Source: Gammaproteobacteria bacterium
GTDB taxonomy: Bacteria; Pseudomonadota; Gammaproteobacteria; Pseudomonadales; Pseudohongiellaceae
Length of the DNA stretch: 64,000 bases
Reading direction: 5' to 3'
Assembly (NCBI GenBank): GCA_029245395.1
Contig: JAQWPL010000008.1
Coordinates: 1-64,000, forward strand
Below the pieces are notes generated by a model, which ran no database searches, had not been told where the DNA came from, and was given only the letters and a program-made list of their open reading frames with translations. A program made the translations under genes and the position numbers. Each line of letters opens with the position of its first letter. Within the stretch, counting starts at the first letter, position 1. Positions 37,357 through 46,857 of this stretch are shown piece after piece.

Positions 37357-38433
37357 TTGGAATTTCTTTCTGAATACGGCTTATTCCTTATTAAAACAGC
37401 GACTATCGTCGCGGCTATTCTCGTGGTTATGGCGACAGCGTTTGCCAATACCATGAAACAGAAAAAAGAGGGTAAAGGCGAAATTACTGTGACGCATCTT
37501 AATAAAGATGTCGAAAATTACAGGGACGAATTAAAACACGTTGTCGAGGATGCTCAAACCCTGAAAGCCGAAGCTAAAGCTGAGAAAAAGAAAAAGAAGC
37601 TGGAGAAGAAGGAAGAAAAGAAGGAAAAGAAAGCAAGGAAGAAAGATAATTCTGAAGAAGCCGAATTAAAAAAGCGAATCTATGTCCTGGATTTTGATGG
37701 CGATCCAAAGGCCAGCCAGGTAGAAGATTTACGTCAGGCCATAACAGCCGTGCTAACGATGATTCGTCCCGATTCTGATGAAATTCTTCTGCGTCTGGAA
37801 AGCCCCGGCGGCATGGTTCATGCTTATGGTCTTGCTGCGTCTCAACTACATCGGATTCGTAGCAAAGATATTCCCCTCACGATCTGTGTCGACAAAGTTG
37901 CAGCAAGCGGTGGCTACATGATGGCTTGCGTCGCTACTAATTTGATTGCAGCCCCCTTTGCTTATATCGGTTCCATTGGTGTGCTGGTTCAGATTCCCAA
38001 TTTCAATAAACTGTTGAAGAAAAAAAATGTTGATTTTGAAATGGTGACGGCAGGCGAACATAAACGCACATTGACGATGTTTGGCGAAAATACCGCAAAG
38101 GGTCGCGAAAAAATGTTGGAAGATGTGACTGAAGTCCATGAGCTGTTCAAAGGTTTTATCCGAGACTCCCGCCCAGGGATGGATATAGATAAACTGGCTA
38201 CAGGAGAGACCTGGTTAGGCAGTCGTGCCCATGAGCTTGGACTTGTGGATGAGGTGGCCACTAGTGACGAAATAATTACCAATGCCTGTGATACGGCTGA
38301 TGTTTATCATGTCGCCTTTGAAAAGAAAAAAGGAATTACCGACAAGCTTGGCAGTCTTATGGAAAATACCCTGGATAACACGTTAATGCGCTGGCTGCAG
38401 CGTTCTGGCAGCAAGGATGAATTCATTTCCTGA
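37357..38433 (+). CDS. sohB: Protease SohB (S49 family)
   Basis: A 358-residue inner-membrane serine protease of the signal-peptide-peptidase family. One N-terminal helix (about residues 10-30) is followed by a Lys/Glu-rich segment (about 72-108), then the S49 core: LRLESPGGMVHAYG, the nucleophile Ser in DKVAASGGYMMA (about residue 185) and the base Lys region further on. ATYIGSIGVL-type sequence (AYIGSIGVLVQ) lies between. The start is a TTG with GGAG eight bases in front, and no nearby ATG would keep the helix. The 3' end faces the DUF934 gene. Confidence 0.93.
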   Translation: MEFLSEYGLFLIKTATIVAAILVVMATAFANTMKQKKEGKGEITVTHLNKDVENYRDELKHVVEDAQTLKAEAKAEKKKKKLEKKEEKKEKKARKKDNSEEAELKKRIYVLDFDGDPKASQVEDLRQAITAVLTMIRPDSDEILLRLESPGGMVHAYGLAASQLHRIRSKDIPLTICVDKVAASGGYMMACVATNLIAAPFAYIGSIGVLVQIPNFNKLLKKKNVDFEMVTAGEHKRTLTMFGENTAKGREKMLEDVTEVHELFKGFIRDSRPGMDIDKLATGETWLGSRAHELGLVDEVATSDEIITNACDTADVYHVAFEKKKGITDKLGSLMENTLDNTLMRWLQRSGSKDEFIS

Positions 38434-38460
38434 TTAGAAATGACAACCGTGTTAATAATC

Positions 38461-38961
38461 CTAGCGTCGGCGAAACAGCGGAGCAGGATCTTCCACGGTG
38501 CTTTGGTAGTTATCGGCAAAATCGGTAAATGCTGCCAATGCTTCTTCTGCGTCAATAGCATCACTGAGTTCGAAACTGTTGATGCCGCATTTCTTCATGT
38601 AAAACATCTGATCCCGAAGTACATCACCAATTGCTCTTAACTCCCCTTTAAATGACATTCTCTGGCGCAAAATGGCGGCATTGGAAAATGACCTGCCGTC
38701 TTTGAAAACAGGGAAATTTACGGCAATCAATGGCAGATCACCTACATCGCTCGCAAGGTCATAGGCGTCATCATCACTGTCCAGCCAGACAGCGATATTT
38801 TTAGAAGAGGCGGCTAATTCATCTTTGTGTTCCTGCCACAGGGAAATATGCACCATAATCTGGTTGCCCCTGTTTTCAATGGCTTCAGACAGATCGGTAT
38901 CCTTCGAAATTAAATGCCAGGTGTTTTCACTTATTGTTCCGTCTTTAATCAGCGCTGGCAT
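38461..38961 (-). CDS. DUF934 domain protein, sulfite reductase partner
   Basis: A protein of 166 residues of the DUF934 family, found next to sulfite reductase genes. GRSFSNAAILRQRM and GELRAIGDVLRDQMFYMKKCGINSF are its conserved core; the exact role is unknown, perhaps in maturation or electron supply. AAGGAGA lies seven bases before the ATG at 38961, so I use it and not the frame's earlier start. The gene begins inside the end of the reductase gene (17 bases of overlap), which implies translational coupling. Confidence 0.9.
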   Translation of the reverse strand: MPALIKDGTISENTWHLISKDTDLSEAIENRGNQIMVHISLWQEHKDELAASSKNIAVWLDSDDDAYDLASDVGDLPLIAVNFPVFKDGRSFSNAAILRQRMSFKGELRAIGDVLRDQMFYMKKCGINSFELSDAIDAEEALAAFTDFADNYQSTVEDPAPLFRRR

Positions 38962-40603
38962 AGACACTCTCCTTGTAAGGTTCAATACCAATGCGCTTGT
39001 AGGTATTCAGGAAATTTTCTCCATCTTCCCGATTGTTTAAATAGACGTCGATTATCTTTTCAATGACATCCGGCATGTCTTCCTGGGCAAAAGACGGGCC
39101 AAGCACTTTGCCAATAGCCGTCTGTCGGTCTGCAGAGCCACCCAGTGTAACTTGGTAAAACTCGGCCCCTTTTTTGTCTACACCTAGTATGCCGATATTG
39201 CCTACATGATGATGGCCGCAGGCATTCATACACCCAGAGATATTCAGGGTAATATCGCCAATATTTTTTTGACGCTCGAAATCCTCAAAGCGTCTTTGGA
39301 TGGATTCTGCAATGGGTATGGATTTGGCATTGGCCAATGAGCAAAAATCGCCGCCGGGGCAGCACACCATGTCATTCAGCAGTCCCACGTAGGGAGTTGC
39401 CAGGGATTCCTGTTTGCAGGCCTGAAATAATTCATACAGGTCCTTCAGTCGAACATCAGTCAGGACCAGATTCTGTACATGGGTAACCCGGACCTCACCA
39501 AAGCTGAATTTGTCAGCAAGGTTAGCCACAAAATCCATTTGTCCATCGGTTAGATCACCAGTAGCGACACCGGTTTCCTTCAGGCACAAGGTGACAATTC
39601 GGTATCCTGGCTTCTTGTGATTAGTGACATTGCGTTCCAGCCAGTGACTGAATAACAAGTCTGTGCCTGCGTGTGTCTCCACCGAGGCATCTTTGTCTAT
39701 ATGTTCTTCGTAATCTGGATCGGCAAAAAAACCCTTGCAACGATTCACTTCTTCTTCTGTAAGCGTCGCTTGTCCATCTTTGTCATGTTGCCACTCTGCT
39801 TCCACTTTTTCTCGGAAAGCGTCTGCGCCAATAGCCTTCACAAGTATTTTGATGCGCGCCTTATACTTGTTATCCCTGCGGCCAAAGCGGTTGTAGACAC
39901 GCATAATGGCATCCAGGTAAGTCAGCAGGTGCTTCCATGGGAGGAAGTCACATATTTGCGCGCCTATGACCGGTGTTCTGCCAAGTCCACCACCTACTAG
40001 AACCTGGAAACCAATTTCACCTTCAGCATTTTTCTTGATGTAAAGGCCAATATCATGAACCTGTGTTGCAGCCTGGTCATTCGGCGTCCCACAAACGGCG
40101 ATTTTGAATTTACGCGGCAGATAGGCAAATTCCGGATGAAATGTTGACCACTGGCGTATGATTTCACACCAGGGACGACTGTCCTCAATTTCACCTACGG
40201 CAACTCCGGCAAACTGGTCAGTTGTGGTGTTGCGAATGCAGTTACCGCTGGTCTGGATCGCGTGCATTTCAACATCAGCAAGCTCAGCAAGCAGTTCAGG
40301 AACCTGTTCAAGGACAGGCCAGTTGTATTGGATGTTCTGGCGGGTTGAAAAATGCGCATAACCCTTGTCGTAGTCACGGGCAATGGAAGCCAATTTGCGT
40401 AATTGAACGGATGACAGGCAGCCATAGGGAATAGCGACACGAAGCATAGGTGCCAGGCGCTGGATATACAATCCGTTCTGCAAGCGCAGAGGGAGGAATT
40501 GTTCTTCACTGAGCTCGCCGGCCAGGAAGCGTCGGGTCTGATCACGAAACTGGGTGATCCGATCCTCGAGCATCTGCTTGTCATAGGCATCATAAATGTA
40601 CAT
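38945..40603 (-). CDS. cysI: Nitrite/sulfite reductase, siroheme and [4Fe-4S] hemoprotein
   Basis: A 552-residue enzyme that reduces sulfite to sulfide (six electrons) in assimilation, the partner DUF934 gene favouring sulfite over nitrite. The duplicated ferredoxin-like half domains are evident (LRLQNGLYIQRLAPMLRVAIP; HFSTRQNIQYNWP; VTHVQNLVL). The cluster and siroheme ligands are CCPGGDFCSLANAKS and ISGCMNACGHHH. It belongs to the ferredoxin-type group common in pseudomonads. Transcribed away from nfuA; the 364-base gap holds three palindromes. Confidence 0.92.
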   Translation of the reverse strand: MYIYDAYDKQMLEDRITQFRDQTRRFLAGELSEEQFLPLRLQNGLYIQRLAPMLRVAIPYGCLSSVQLRKLASIARDYDKGYAHFSTRQNIQYNWPVLEQVPELLAELADVEMHAIQTSGNCIRNTTTDQFAGVAVGEIEDSRPWCEIIRQWSTFHPEFAYLPRKFKIAVCGTPNDQAATQVHDIGLYIKKNAEGEIGFQVLVGGGLGRTPVIGAQICDFLPWKHLLTYLDAIMRVYNRFGRRDNKYKARIKILVKAIGADAFREKVEAEWQHDKDGQATLTEEEVNRCKGFFADPDYEEHIDKDASVETHAGTDLLFSHWLERNVTNHKKPGYRIVTLCLKETGVATGDLTDGQMDFVANLADKFSFGEVRVTHVQNLVLTDVRLKDLYELFQACKQESLATPYVGLLNDMVCCPGGDFCSLANAKSIPIAESIQRRFEDFERQKNIGDITLNISGCMNACGHHHVGNIGILGVDKKGAEFYQVTLGGSADRQTAIGKVLGPSFAQEDMPDVIEKIIDVYLNNREDGENFLNTYKRIGIEPYKESVYASAD

Positions 40604-40967
40604 TAAGTCTTCCTGAACTGATTTGGAAAGTACGGTCAGGCTGTAATTAACTGATCTTTATATAATAACAGCGTTATTTACAGCGAGACTTGAATGGGAA
40701 TTTCAAGGCCCGCGATAATACTACGGGAATGTCTTAAGTGCCATGGGTAAACCCATGAAAACCTTACACATCGTAGGGTTTTGCTTTGCTTTATGCCACC
40801 GCTTGTCTCACAATGTCTGGTGTGACTTGATAACCAGAGTTTAACCTCCATATTATCAGTGGTTTTTAAATAGTTATCTGTAGCCACATGGCGGCTACCA
40901 ACCTTACCTTACAACAAACTTTACAATAAGTACCTGTGAGAACCAACTACAAGGTAAACGAGCTTCT
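40604..40967. promoter_or_regulatory. Divergent control region between cysI and nfuA
   Basis: Three inverted repeats stand close together: AATAAC-AGC-GTTATT (40664-40678), CTTGAA-N7-TTCAAG (40689-40707) and CATGGGT-AA-ACCCATG (40742-40757). The first two lie within about 105 bases of the cysI start and are likely to control it. The sequence nearer nfuA shows no strong promoter to my eye. No open reading frame in the gap looks real. Confidence 0.5.
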
Positions 40968-41549
40968 ATGATTGAAATTACTGAATCCGGCCAGGACTAT
41001 CTGAAACAATTACTGGATAAACAGGATTGCGATGGTATTGCGATACGTGTATTTGTTCTGGATGGAGGAACACCTAAAGCTGAAACCTGTATCGCCTTTT
41101 GCCGACCTGGTGAAGAGCAGGAAGATGATGAAGTCTTTAAATTCACGGACTTTAACGCGTTCATAGAAAAGAAAAGCGAGCAATACCTTGAAGAAGCAGT
41201 AGTCGATTTTGCCAAGGACAGCATGGGTGGCCAGCTAACAATCAGGGCCCCCAATTCTCGTATGCCGAAACTTTCCGAAGACAGTCCGCTTGATGATCGC
41301 GTTAATTATATTCTCTATAACGAAATAAACCCGGGACTGGCATCACATGGTGGCTTCATATCACTGGAAGAGGTCACTGAAGAGGGTATTGTTGTCCTGC
41401 GTTTTGGTGGAGGATGTCAGGGCTGTGGAATGGTAGATGTAACACTGAAAGACGGTGTTGAAAAAACCCTGATGGAACAATTACCTCAAATAAAAGAAAT
41501 TCGTGATGTGACTGATCACACCGATCAGGAAAACGCTTATTACAAGTAA
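40968..41549 (+). CDS. nfuA: Fe-S biogenesis protein NfuA
   Basis: Scaffold or carrier that delivers [4Fe-4S] clusters, important in oxidative or iron stress. The 193-residue protein has an N-terminal degenerate A-type domain (residues 1-95, lacking the ligand Cys pattern of IscA) and a C-terminal Nfu domain with the cluster-binding CxxC in [10 protein letters not shown] (about residues 149-152). GAG precedes the ATG. It is followed by the phosphorylase gene after about 20 bases, so the two may be cotranscribed. Confidence 0.96.
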   Translation: MIEITESGQDYLKQLLDKQDCDGIAIRVFVLDGGTPKAETCIAFCRPGEEQEDDEVFKFTDFNAFIEKKSEQYLEEAVVDFAKDSMGGQLTIRAPNSRMPKLSEDSPLDDRVNYILYNEINPGLASHGGFISLEEVTEEGIVVLRFGGGCQGCGMVDVTLKDGVEKTLMEQLPQIKEIRDVTDHTDQENAYYK

Positions 41550-41570
41550 AACCCTATAGCGAATTTGCAC

Positions 41571-42341
41571 ATGTCTGGAATTATAGGAATTATTGGTGGG
41601 AGCGGATTTTATTCGCTCGATGTAAATTCTGATATTGATGCCGATTCGCTCAGTACACCTTACAGCGAGTCGCCAGTTACTTTCTATAAGAGTCAGGTTT
41701 CCGAAATCCCTGTTATTTTTCTTCCCAGGCATGGCGACGAACATGCCACACCACCTCACAAAGTCAATTACCGGGCCAATCTGTGGGCACTCAAAGAAAA
41801 AGAAGTCCGTGTCATCATTGCCGTTAATGTTGTAGGTGGAATCACTAAAAACATGGCTCCTGGCACATTGGTCATTCCCAACCAGCTAATAGATTACACC
41901 TGGGGCAGGGAGCATACTTTTTTTGATACGTTTAATAATGAGGCTGTAGGTGAAAATCACGTGGATTTTACCTGGCCTTATGATGAAGCTATGCGCAAAA
42001 TTATTATTCAATCCGCTAAAACCAGACACCAGAGTGTTCATACTAGTGCTGTCTATGGTTGCACTCAGGGCCCAAGACTGGAAAGCGCTGCTGAAATTTG
42101 CCGCTTGAAACAAGATGGCTGCGATATTGTAGGTATGACAGGAATGCCTGAGGCAGCCCTGGCCAGAGAGCTGGGTGTGCCTTATGTCAGTGTCGCGTTG
42201 GTAGTCAATTGGGCGGCGGGGCTGACCAGTGAGAGCATATCCTTTGCTGAGATTACTGCAACGCTGGATAGTGGAATATCTGAAGTCAAAGAAATTATTG
42301 TCGATGCCTTACCCGAGTTGCATCAGCTCATTGAAAACTGA
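41571..42341 (+). CDS. mtnP: S-methyl-5'-thioinosine phosphorylase (MTAP/PNP family)
   Basis: A 256-residue type-2 purine nucleoside phosphorylase. IIGGSGFYSL binds phosphate at the N-terminus; FLPRHGDEHATPPHKVNYRA, NVVGGI and GMTGMPEAALARELG are the other active-site segments. In pseudomonads this group prefers S-methyl-5'-thioinosine, and the sequence fits it, but substrate assignment between MTI, MTA and inosine is not certain. The ATG at 41571 is preferred to a TTG two codons upstream. The 3' end overlaps the convergent csiV gene by 14 bases. Confidence 0.88.
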   Translation: MSGIIGIIGGSGFYSLDVNSDIDADSLSTPYSESPVTFYKSQVSEIPVIFLPRHGDEHATPPHKVNYRANLWALKEKEVRVIIAVNVVGGITKNMAPGTLVIPNQLIDYTWGREHTFFDTFNNEAVGENHVDFTWPYDEAMRKIIIQSAKTRHQSVHTSAVYGCTQGPRLESAAEICRLKQDGCDIVGMTGMPEAALARELGVPYVSVALVVNWAAGLTSESISFAEITATLDSGISEVKEIIVDALPELHQLIEN

Positions 42342-43179
42342 AACTCACAGGCTCTGGCAATTGATAGGGCCTGATTTGTACCAACAGACCAAAATCAGGG
42401 TGGTCCATATAGTACAGTTCATTGCTCACCATGGCGCGTTCCTGGTCCATGTAGCTCAGGTAATTCACCGGCAATTCAAAAGTCAGTGAAATATTGCCGG
42501 TATTTCCGGCAATTCCAGGTAGAACAGGTAATTGCCAGAGCACACCCCCAGGCGTCTCCTGCGTACTGAATTCAACCAACCACAACCTGGCTTCTACATC
42601 CACCCGGTTGAGGTTGTAACTGAAGCGTAAGCTGCCTTCCAGTTCGTGGTGGCTTCCAAAAGGATCTCCGCCTGTAACCACAATGGCCTCCGACTGAATA
42701 AGATTTAATACCGGTTGGCGCCAGACGGCATGAAACAATAGCCGGTAATCCGGTGATTCAATAATCTTGGTGTTTAATGCCTGAAATTCAGCTTGTTCAG
42801 TGCCAAGTGCAATAAAAGGATCGCGAGTAAAATCTGTCAATCGGAAAAGAGCATCACCTGTCTCGTATAGAGGCCCAATAAATGCTTGCTCTTCTGCTGA
42901 GTTGGACAATGTGCTTTGAAAGGGTGGTAATTCATTCAGGGTTTCAAAGTCGAGCCTGTACATTTGGCTTGCCGGCGTCAAAGGCCTGATGATTTCAGGG
43001 TAAGATAATTCCGTTTTATCAGGAATTAGCATTTCATTGTGGGGAAGCGGGTTTTCATTACTGAAAATACTGACTTCTATTTCGTACCAACGGTTACCGT
43101 CGTAGCTGAAAGTCTGGGCAACAGCAAACTGCCCGCCTGTAAGCAGGAATAACAACCCTGTGAGAAATCGGAAAACCAT
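42328..43179 (-). CDS. CsiV family peptidoglycan-binding protein
   Basis: A 283-residue exported protein with a signal peptide (about residues 1-21). WYEIEVSIF after the signal and a second, Arg-rich strand region (LRFSYNLNRVDVEARLWLVEF) match the CsiV family, which in Vibrio supports stress tolerance by binding peptidoglycan. The gene lies just downstream of mfd, as in other gammaproteobacteria. The mfd stop is four bases before the csiV start, so they are probably cotranscribed. Confidence 0.85.
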   Translation of the reverse strand: MVFRFLTGLLFLLTGGQFAVAQTFSYDGNRWYEIEVSIFSNENPLPHNEMLIPDKTELSYPEIIRPLTPASQMYRLDFETLNELPPFQSTLSNSAEEQAFIGPLYETGDALFRLTDFTRDPFIALGTEQAEFQALNTKIIESPDYRLLFHAVWRQPVLNLIQSEAIVVTGGDPFGSHHELEGSLRFSYNLNRVDVEARLWLVEFSTQETPGGVLWQLPVLPGIAGNTGNISLTFELPVNYLSYMDQERAMVSNELYYMDHPDFGLLVQIRPYQLPEPVSFSFQ

Positions 43180-43183
43180 TGTT

Positions 43184-46100
43184 TCAGGCTACCTGAAGCG
43201 TCTCTGGAGATAAAGCATCCAGCAAACGCCGGGTAAAGTCGAGTCGCTCATGGGCAGAAGACAATTCATGCCTGAATTTCAATTCTGACGCACCACCCAT
43301 TGAATATATCTGGGGCTGATCCTGTACCATCTTGACGATAGTGAAAGGCTCTACTTCTGTGCGAGCATCAAACATTACCTTGCCGAATCTTGCATTGGCT
43401 TCCACTTTACTAATGCCTAATGCTTCAGCCTGTAACTTGAGCGTGGTTACTTCAAACAGTAATTTGGTGGCTTCGGGTAATAAACCAAAGCGGTCAATCA
43501 TTTCAATTTTCAACCCATCCAGTTCCTGCTTGCTCCCAGAGTTTGAAATGCGTTTGTACATTATCAGCCGGGTATGTACATCCGGCAGGTAGTCTTCTGT
43601 TATCAATGCCGGGATATGCAGGTTTATTTCAGTGCCAGATCGGATGGGCTTGCTCAGGTCGGGATTCTTGCCTTGTTTCATCAGATTCACTGTGTGTTCA
43701 AGCATTTCACTATAGAGTGAAAAACCTATTGTCTGGATATGGCCACTTTGTTCGTCTCCAAGCAATTCGCCTGCACCACGAATTTCCAGATCATGACTGG
43801 CCAGGACAAAACCAGCGCCAAGTGTATCTGCCGCACCGATAGCATCGATGCGCTTCAGGGCATCGGCACTCATGGATTTAGGGTCAGGAGTCAACAGGTA
43901 GGCATAAGCCTGATGGTGGGAGCGCCCAACTCTGCCACGTAACTGATGCAATTGCGCAAGACCAAATTTATCCGCTCTCTCAACAATGATGGTATTAGCG
44001 GTGGGCACATCGATTCCTGATTCAATGATAGTAGTGCACACCAGTACGTTGTATCGGCGGTGATAAAAATCCGACATGACTTTTTCCAGTCGACTTTCTC
44101 GCAACTGGCCATGACCTACACACACTTTTGCCTCCGGAATGAGTTTGCGTATTTCTTCGGCTGCATTATCAATAGTTTTGACCTGGTTATGCAGGTAAAA
44201 AACCTGTCCCCCGCGTAACAGTTCACGCTGGATTGCTTCCCTGATCAGAGCGTGGGAAGACTGCCTGACAAAAGTCTTAACTGACAATCGTCGTGCCGGT
44301 GGAGTGGCAATAATAGAGAGATCTCTTATGCCTGACATGGCCATATTCAAAGTGCGCGGAATAGGTGTGGCTGTCAGAGTAAGAATATCCACGTTAGCGC
44401 GAAGTGCTTTCAGCGTTTCTTTTTGACGCACGCCGAATCGGTGTTCCTCATCGATAATTAGCAGACCCAGGTTTTTATATTTCACTTCACCTTGTAAGAG
44501 TTTATGTGTGCCTATCACAATATCGATTTTTCCAGCGGCCAGCTTTGCCATGTTGTCAGTTTGTTTTTGTCCCGCTACGAATCTTGACATCAGGGCAATA
44601 TTTACCGGCCAGTCAGCAAATCGATCCTTGAAATTATCGTAGTGCTGCTGGACCAGCAGGGTGGTAGGAACGAGGATGGCAACCTGGGTGTTATTGCTCA
44701 CGGCTATGAATGCAGCGCGCAGGGCTACCTCAGTTTTACCAAAACCCACATCACCACAGACCAGCCGATCCATGGGTTTGCCTTTCTGCAAATCCCGGGC
44801 AACCGCATCGATGGTTTCCTGCTGATCCACTGTTTCTTCAAAAGGAAAGCTGTTGGCAAAGAGTCTGTATTCATTTTCATTCAGGTCAAAACTGATGCCT
44901 TTCTGGGCTTCCCTACGGGCATAAACATCGAGTAATTCTGCCGCCACATCCACCACTTTTTCTGCAGCTTTACGTTTAGCTTTCTCCCACTGGTCACTCC
45001 CCAGTTTGTTCAGTGGCGCATGCTCGGCATCAGAGCCACCATAACGATTGATGAGGTGTAGAGAAGAGACCGGCACATAAAGTCTTGCTTCGTCTGCATA
45101 TTCCAGAACCAGGAATTCGGTGAGATGGCCTTCCACTTCAAAAGTCTCAAGCCCCTTATAGCGACCAACACCATGATCAATATGGACAACAGGTGCACCA
45201 AGATGGAGTTCAGTCAGGCTTTTGATGATGAAATCAGTATTATCGGCGTATTTACCTCGCCTTCTGGGCTGACTGACATGATTGGTAAAAAGCTGACTTT
45301 CAGTCAGCAAAATCATTGCCGGGTCTTCCAGCCAGAGTCCGTTTTCAAGGGGAGCTACGGTAATACCAAGTTTAGGCTGGCGCGCGACAAAATCCTGCCA
45401 GTCATTCACACCTTCAGGATGAATGCCTTCAGAGCCCAATAATTCTAAAAGCGCTTCACGTCTTCCTGGTGAATCAGCGCAAAACAGAACGGGGTATTCC
45501 GGCACAGTAGTCAGGAAGGTTTGGAGTTTTTGTAGGGGCTTGTCTGTTTTGTGCTCAACGTCCAGATCGGGAATCGCCCTGACAGGCAAGATGGCATGCC
45601 CGCCACTGCCTTTGACAGCCTTCAGGCTGACAAGAGGGAAGTCATTCATCGATGCAAACAGTTTGTCGACGGCTATGAATAGCTCGTCAGGTGGCAGCAG
45701 GGGGCGCTCTGGATCCACTTTGCGATCCTCATAGCGCAACCGGACATCGTGCCAGAACAGTTCAGCCGCTTCGTTGACTTCTCCCAGAGTAAAAAAGCAG
45801 GCATTTTCTGGCAAGTAATCGAACAGTGTGCTGATTTTCGAGAAGAACAAAGGCAGGTAATACTCGATACCTGCAACAGCAACGCCGCGGGAAATATCAT
45901 CGTACATTGGGCATTTCCTGACATCGATATCAAAAGCTTCACGGAAGTTTTGTCTGAAGGTAGAGATACCCGGTTCTGTCAGTGGAAATTCTTTTCCTGG
46001 CAGGAGGTTGACCTGGTCAACCTTGTCTCTGGATAACTGGGTATCGGCATCAAAATATCGCAGGCTTTCTATTTCATCATCGAACAGCTCTATGCGGACC

Positions 46101-46648
46101 GGATCTGAACCGCCCATTGGAAAGATATCCATGATGGAGCCACGGACGGTAAATTCACCGTGTTCATAAACAGATTCAACACGCAGATAACCTGCTGACT
46201 CCAATTCCTTACGAAAATCATCCCTATTCAATTCCTGGCCTGTGGTAAGTTTCAGGCTCATGCCTTTGATATAGGATTGCGGAACCAGGTGATGAAGCAG
46301 TGTGCTAACGGGCAGAATAAGCAGTCCCTTTTGCATAGACGGCAAACTGGTAAGCGCCGTTAGACGGGCAGATATAATGTCCTGGTGGGGAGAAAAGTTA
46401 TCATAGGGCAGAATTTCCCAGTCGGGAAATTCCAATAATGGGATATCTTCAGTGCAAAAAAAGACTGCCTCTTGATGCAGTCGCTCCGCTTGCTGGGTGT
46501 TTTCAGTCACTATAACTGTCAGACCCTGTGCCTGTGCTGCAAAACTGGCAAGCAGCAAACTGCTGCCAGCTCCGGCAACGCCATCCCAGCGTTGCTTGTC
46601 GCCAGCCCGTTTGAGTTCGGGCAGTGAATTAATGTGCAGTTTGTTCAT
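43184..46648 (-). CDS. mfd: Transcription-repair coupling factor Mfd
   Basis: Removes stalled RNA polymerase and recruits UvrA to damage. The 1154-residue protein has an N-terminal UvrB-like region (without the helicase motifs), the RNA polymerase interaction domain near residues 480-550 (VHIDHGVGRYKGLE), the RecG-like translocase with Walker A GDVGFGKTEVA, DEEH box IIDEEHRFGV, TATPIPRTL, and QLRGRVGRS, and the C-terminal TRCF domain (VHTRLIMYKRIS). Length is normal. It starts at an ATG at 46648, divergent from gap. Confidence 0.97.
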   Translation of the reverse strand: MNKLHINSLPELKRAGDKQRWDGVAGAGSSLLLASFAAQAQGLTVIVTENTQQAERLHQEAVFFCTEDIPLLEFPDWEILPYDNFSPHQDIISARLTALTSLPSMQKGLLILPVSTLLHHLVPQSYIKGMSLKLTTGQELNRDDFRKELESAGYLRVESVYEHGEFTVRGSIMDIFPMGGSDPVRIELFDDEIESLRYFDADTQLSRDKVDQVNLLPGKEFPLTEPGISTFRQNFREAFDIDVRKCPMYDDISRGVAVAGIEYYLPLFFSKISTLFDYLPENACFFTLGEVNEAAELFWHDVRLRYEDRKVDPERPLLPPDELFIAVDKLFASMNDFPLVSLKAVKGSGGHAILPVRAIPDLDVEHKTDKPLQKLQTFLTTVPEYPVLFCADSPGRREALLELLGSEGIHPEGVNDWQDFVARQPKLGITVAPLENGLWLEDPAMILLTESQLFTNHVSQPRRRGKYADNTDFIIKSLTELHLGAPVVHIDHGVGRYKGLETFEVEGHLTEFLVLEYADEARLYVPVSSLHLINRYGGSDAEHAPLNKLGSDQWEKAKRKAAEKVVDVAAELLDVYARREAQKGISFDLNENEYRLFANSFPFEETVDQQETIDAVARDLQKGKPMDRLVCGDVGFGKTEVALRAAFIAVSNNTQVAILVPTTLLVQQHYDNFKDRFADWPVNIALMSRFVAGQKQTDNMAKLAAGKIDIVIGTHKLLQGEVKYKNLGLLIIDEEHRFGVRQKETLKALRANVDILTLTATPIPRTLNMAMSGIRDLSIIATPPARRLSVKTFVRQSSHALIREAIQRELLRGGQVFYLHNQVKTIDNAAEEIRKLIPEAKVCVGHGQLRESRLEKVMSDFYHRRYNVLVCTTIIESGIDVPTANTIIVERADKFGLAQLHQLRGRVGRSHHQAYAYLLTPDPKSMSADALKRIDAIGAADTLGAGFVLASHDLEIRGAGELLGDEQSGHIQTIGFSLYSEMLEHTVNLMKQGKNPDLSKPIRSGTEINLHIPALITEDYLPDVHTRLIMYKRISNSGSKQELDGLKIEMIDRFGLLPEATKLLFEVTTLKLQAEALGISKVEANARFGKVMFDARTEVEPFTIVKMVQDQPQIYSMGGASELKFRHELSSAHERLDFTRRLLDALSPETLQVA

Positions 46649-46857
46649 AGTGGGGTCGGGGACGCAGACTAAAGACTGCGGCGACTAAGTGCAACTCAGG
46701 CAACTGTTATATTGTTGTCAGAGGCGAGTGATTAATCAATTTCGTTTGATGGACTTCTAATGCGCATCCTTAGATAATACGCGCCTCATTTTTCCATGGA
46801 ACCTAACTCATAAGTTCTATGGCATAGGCTCTTATAAATTTTACAGGATACGAAAAC

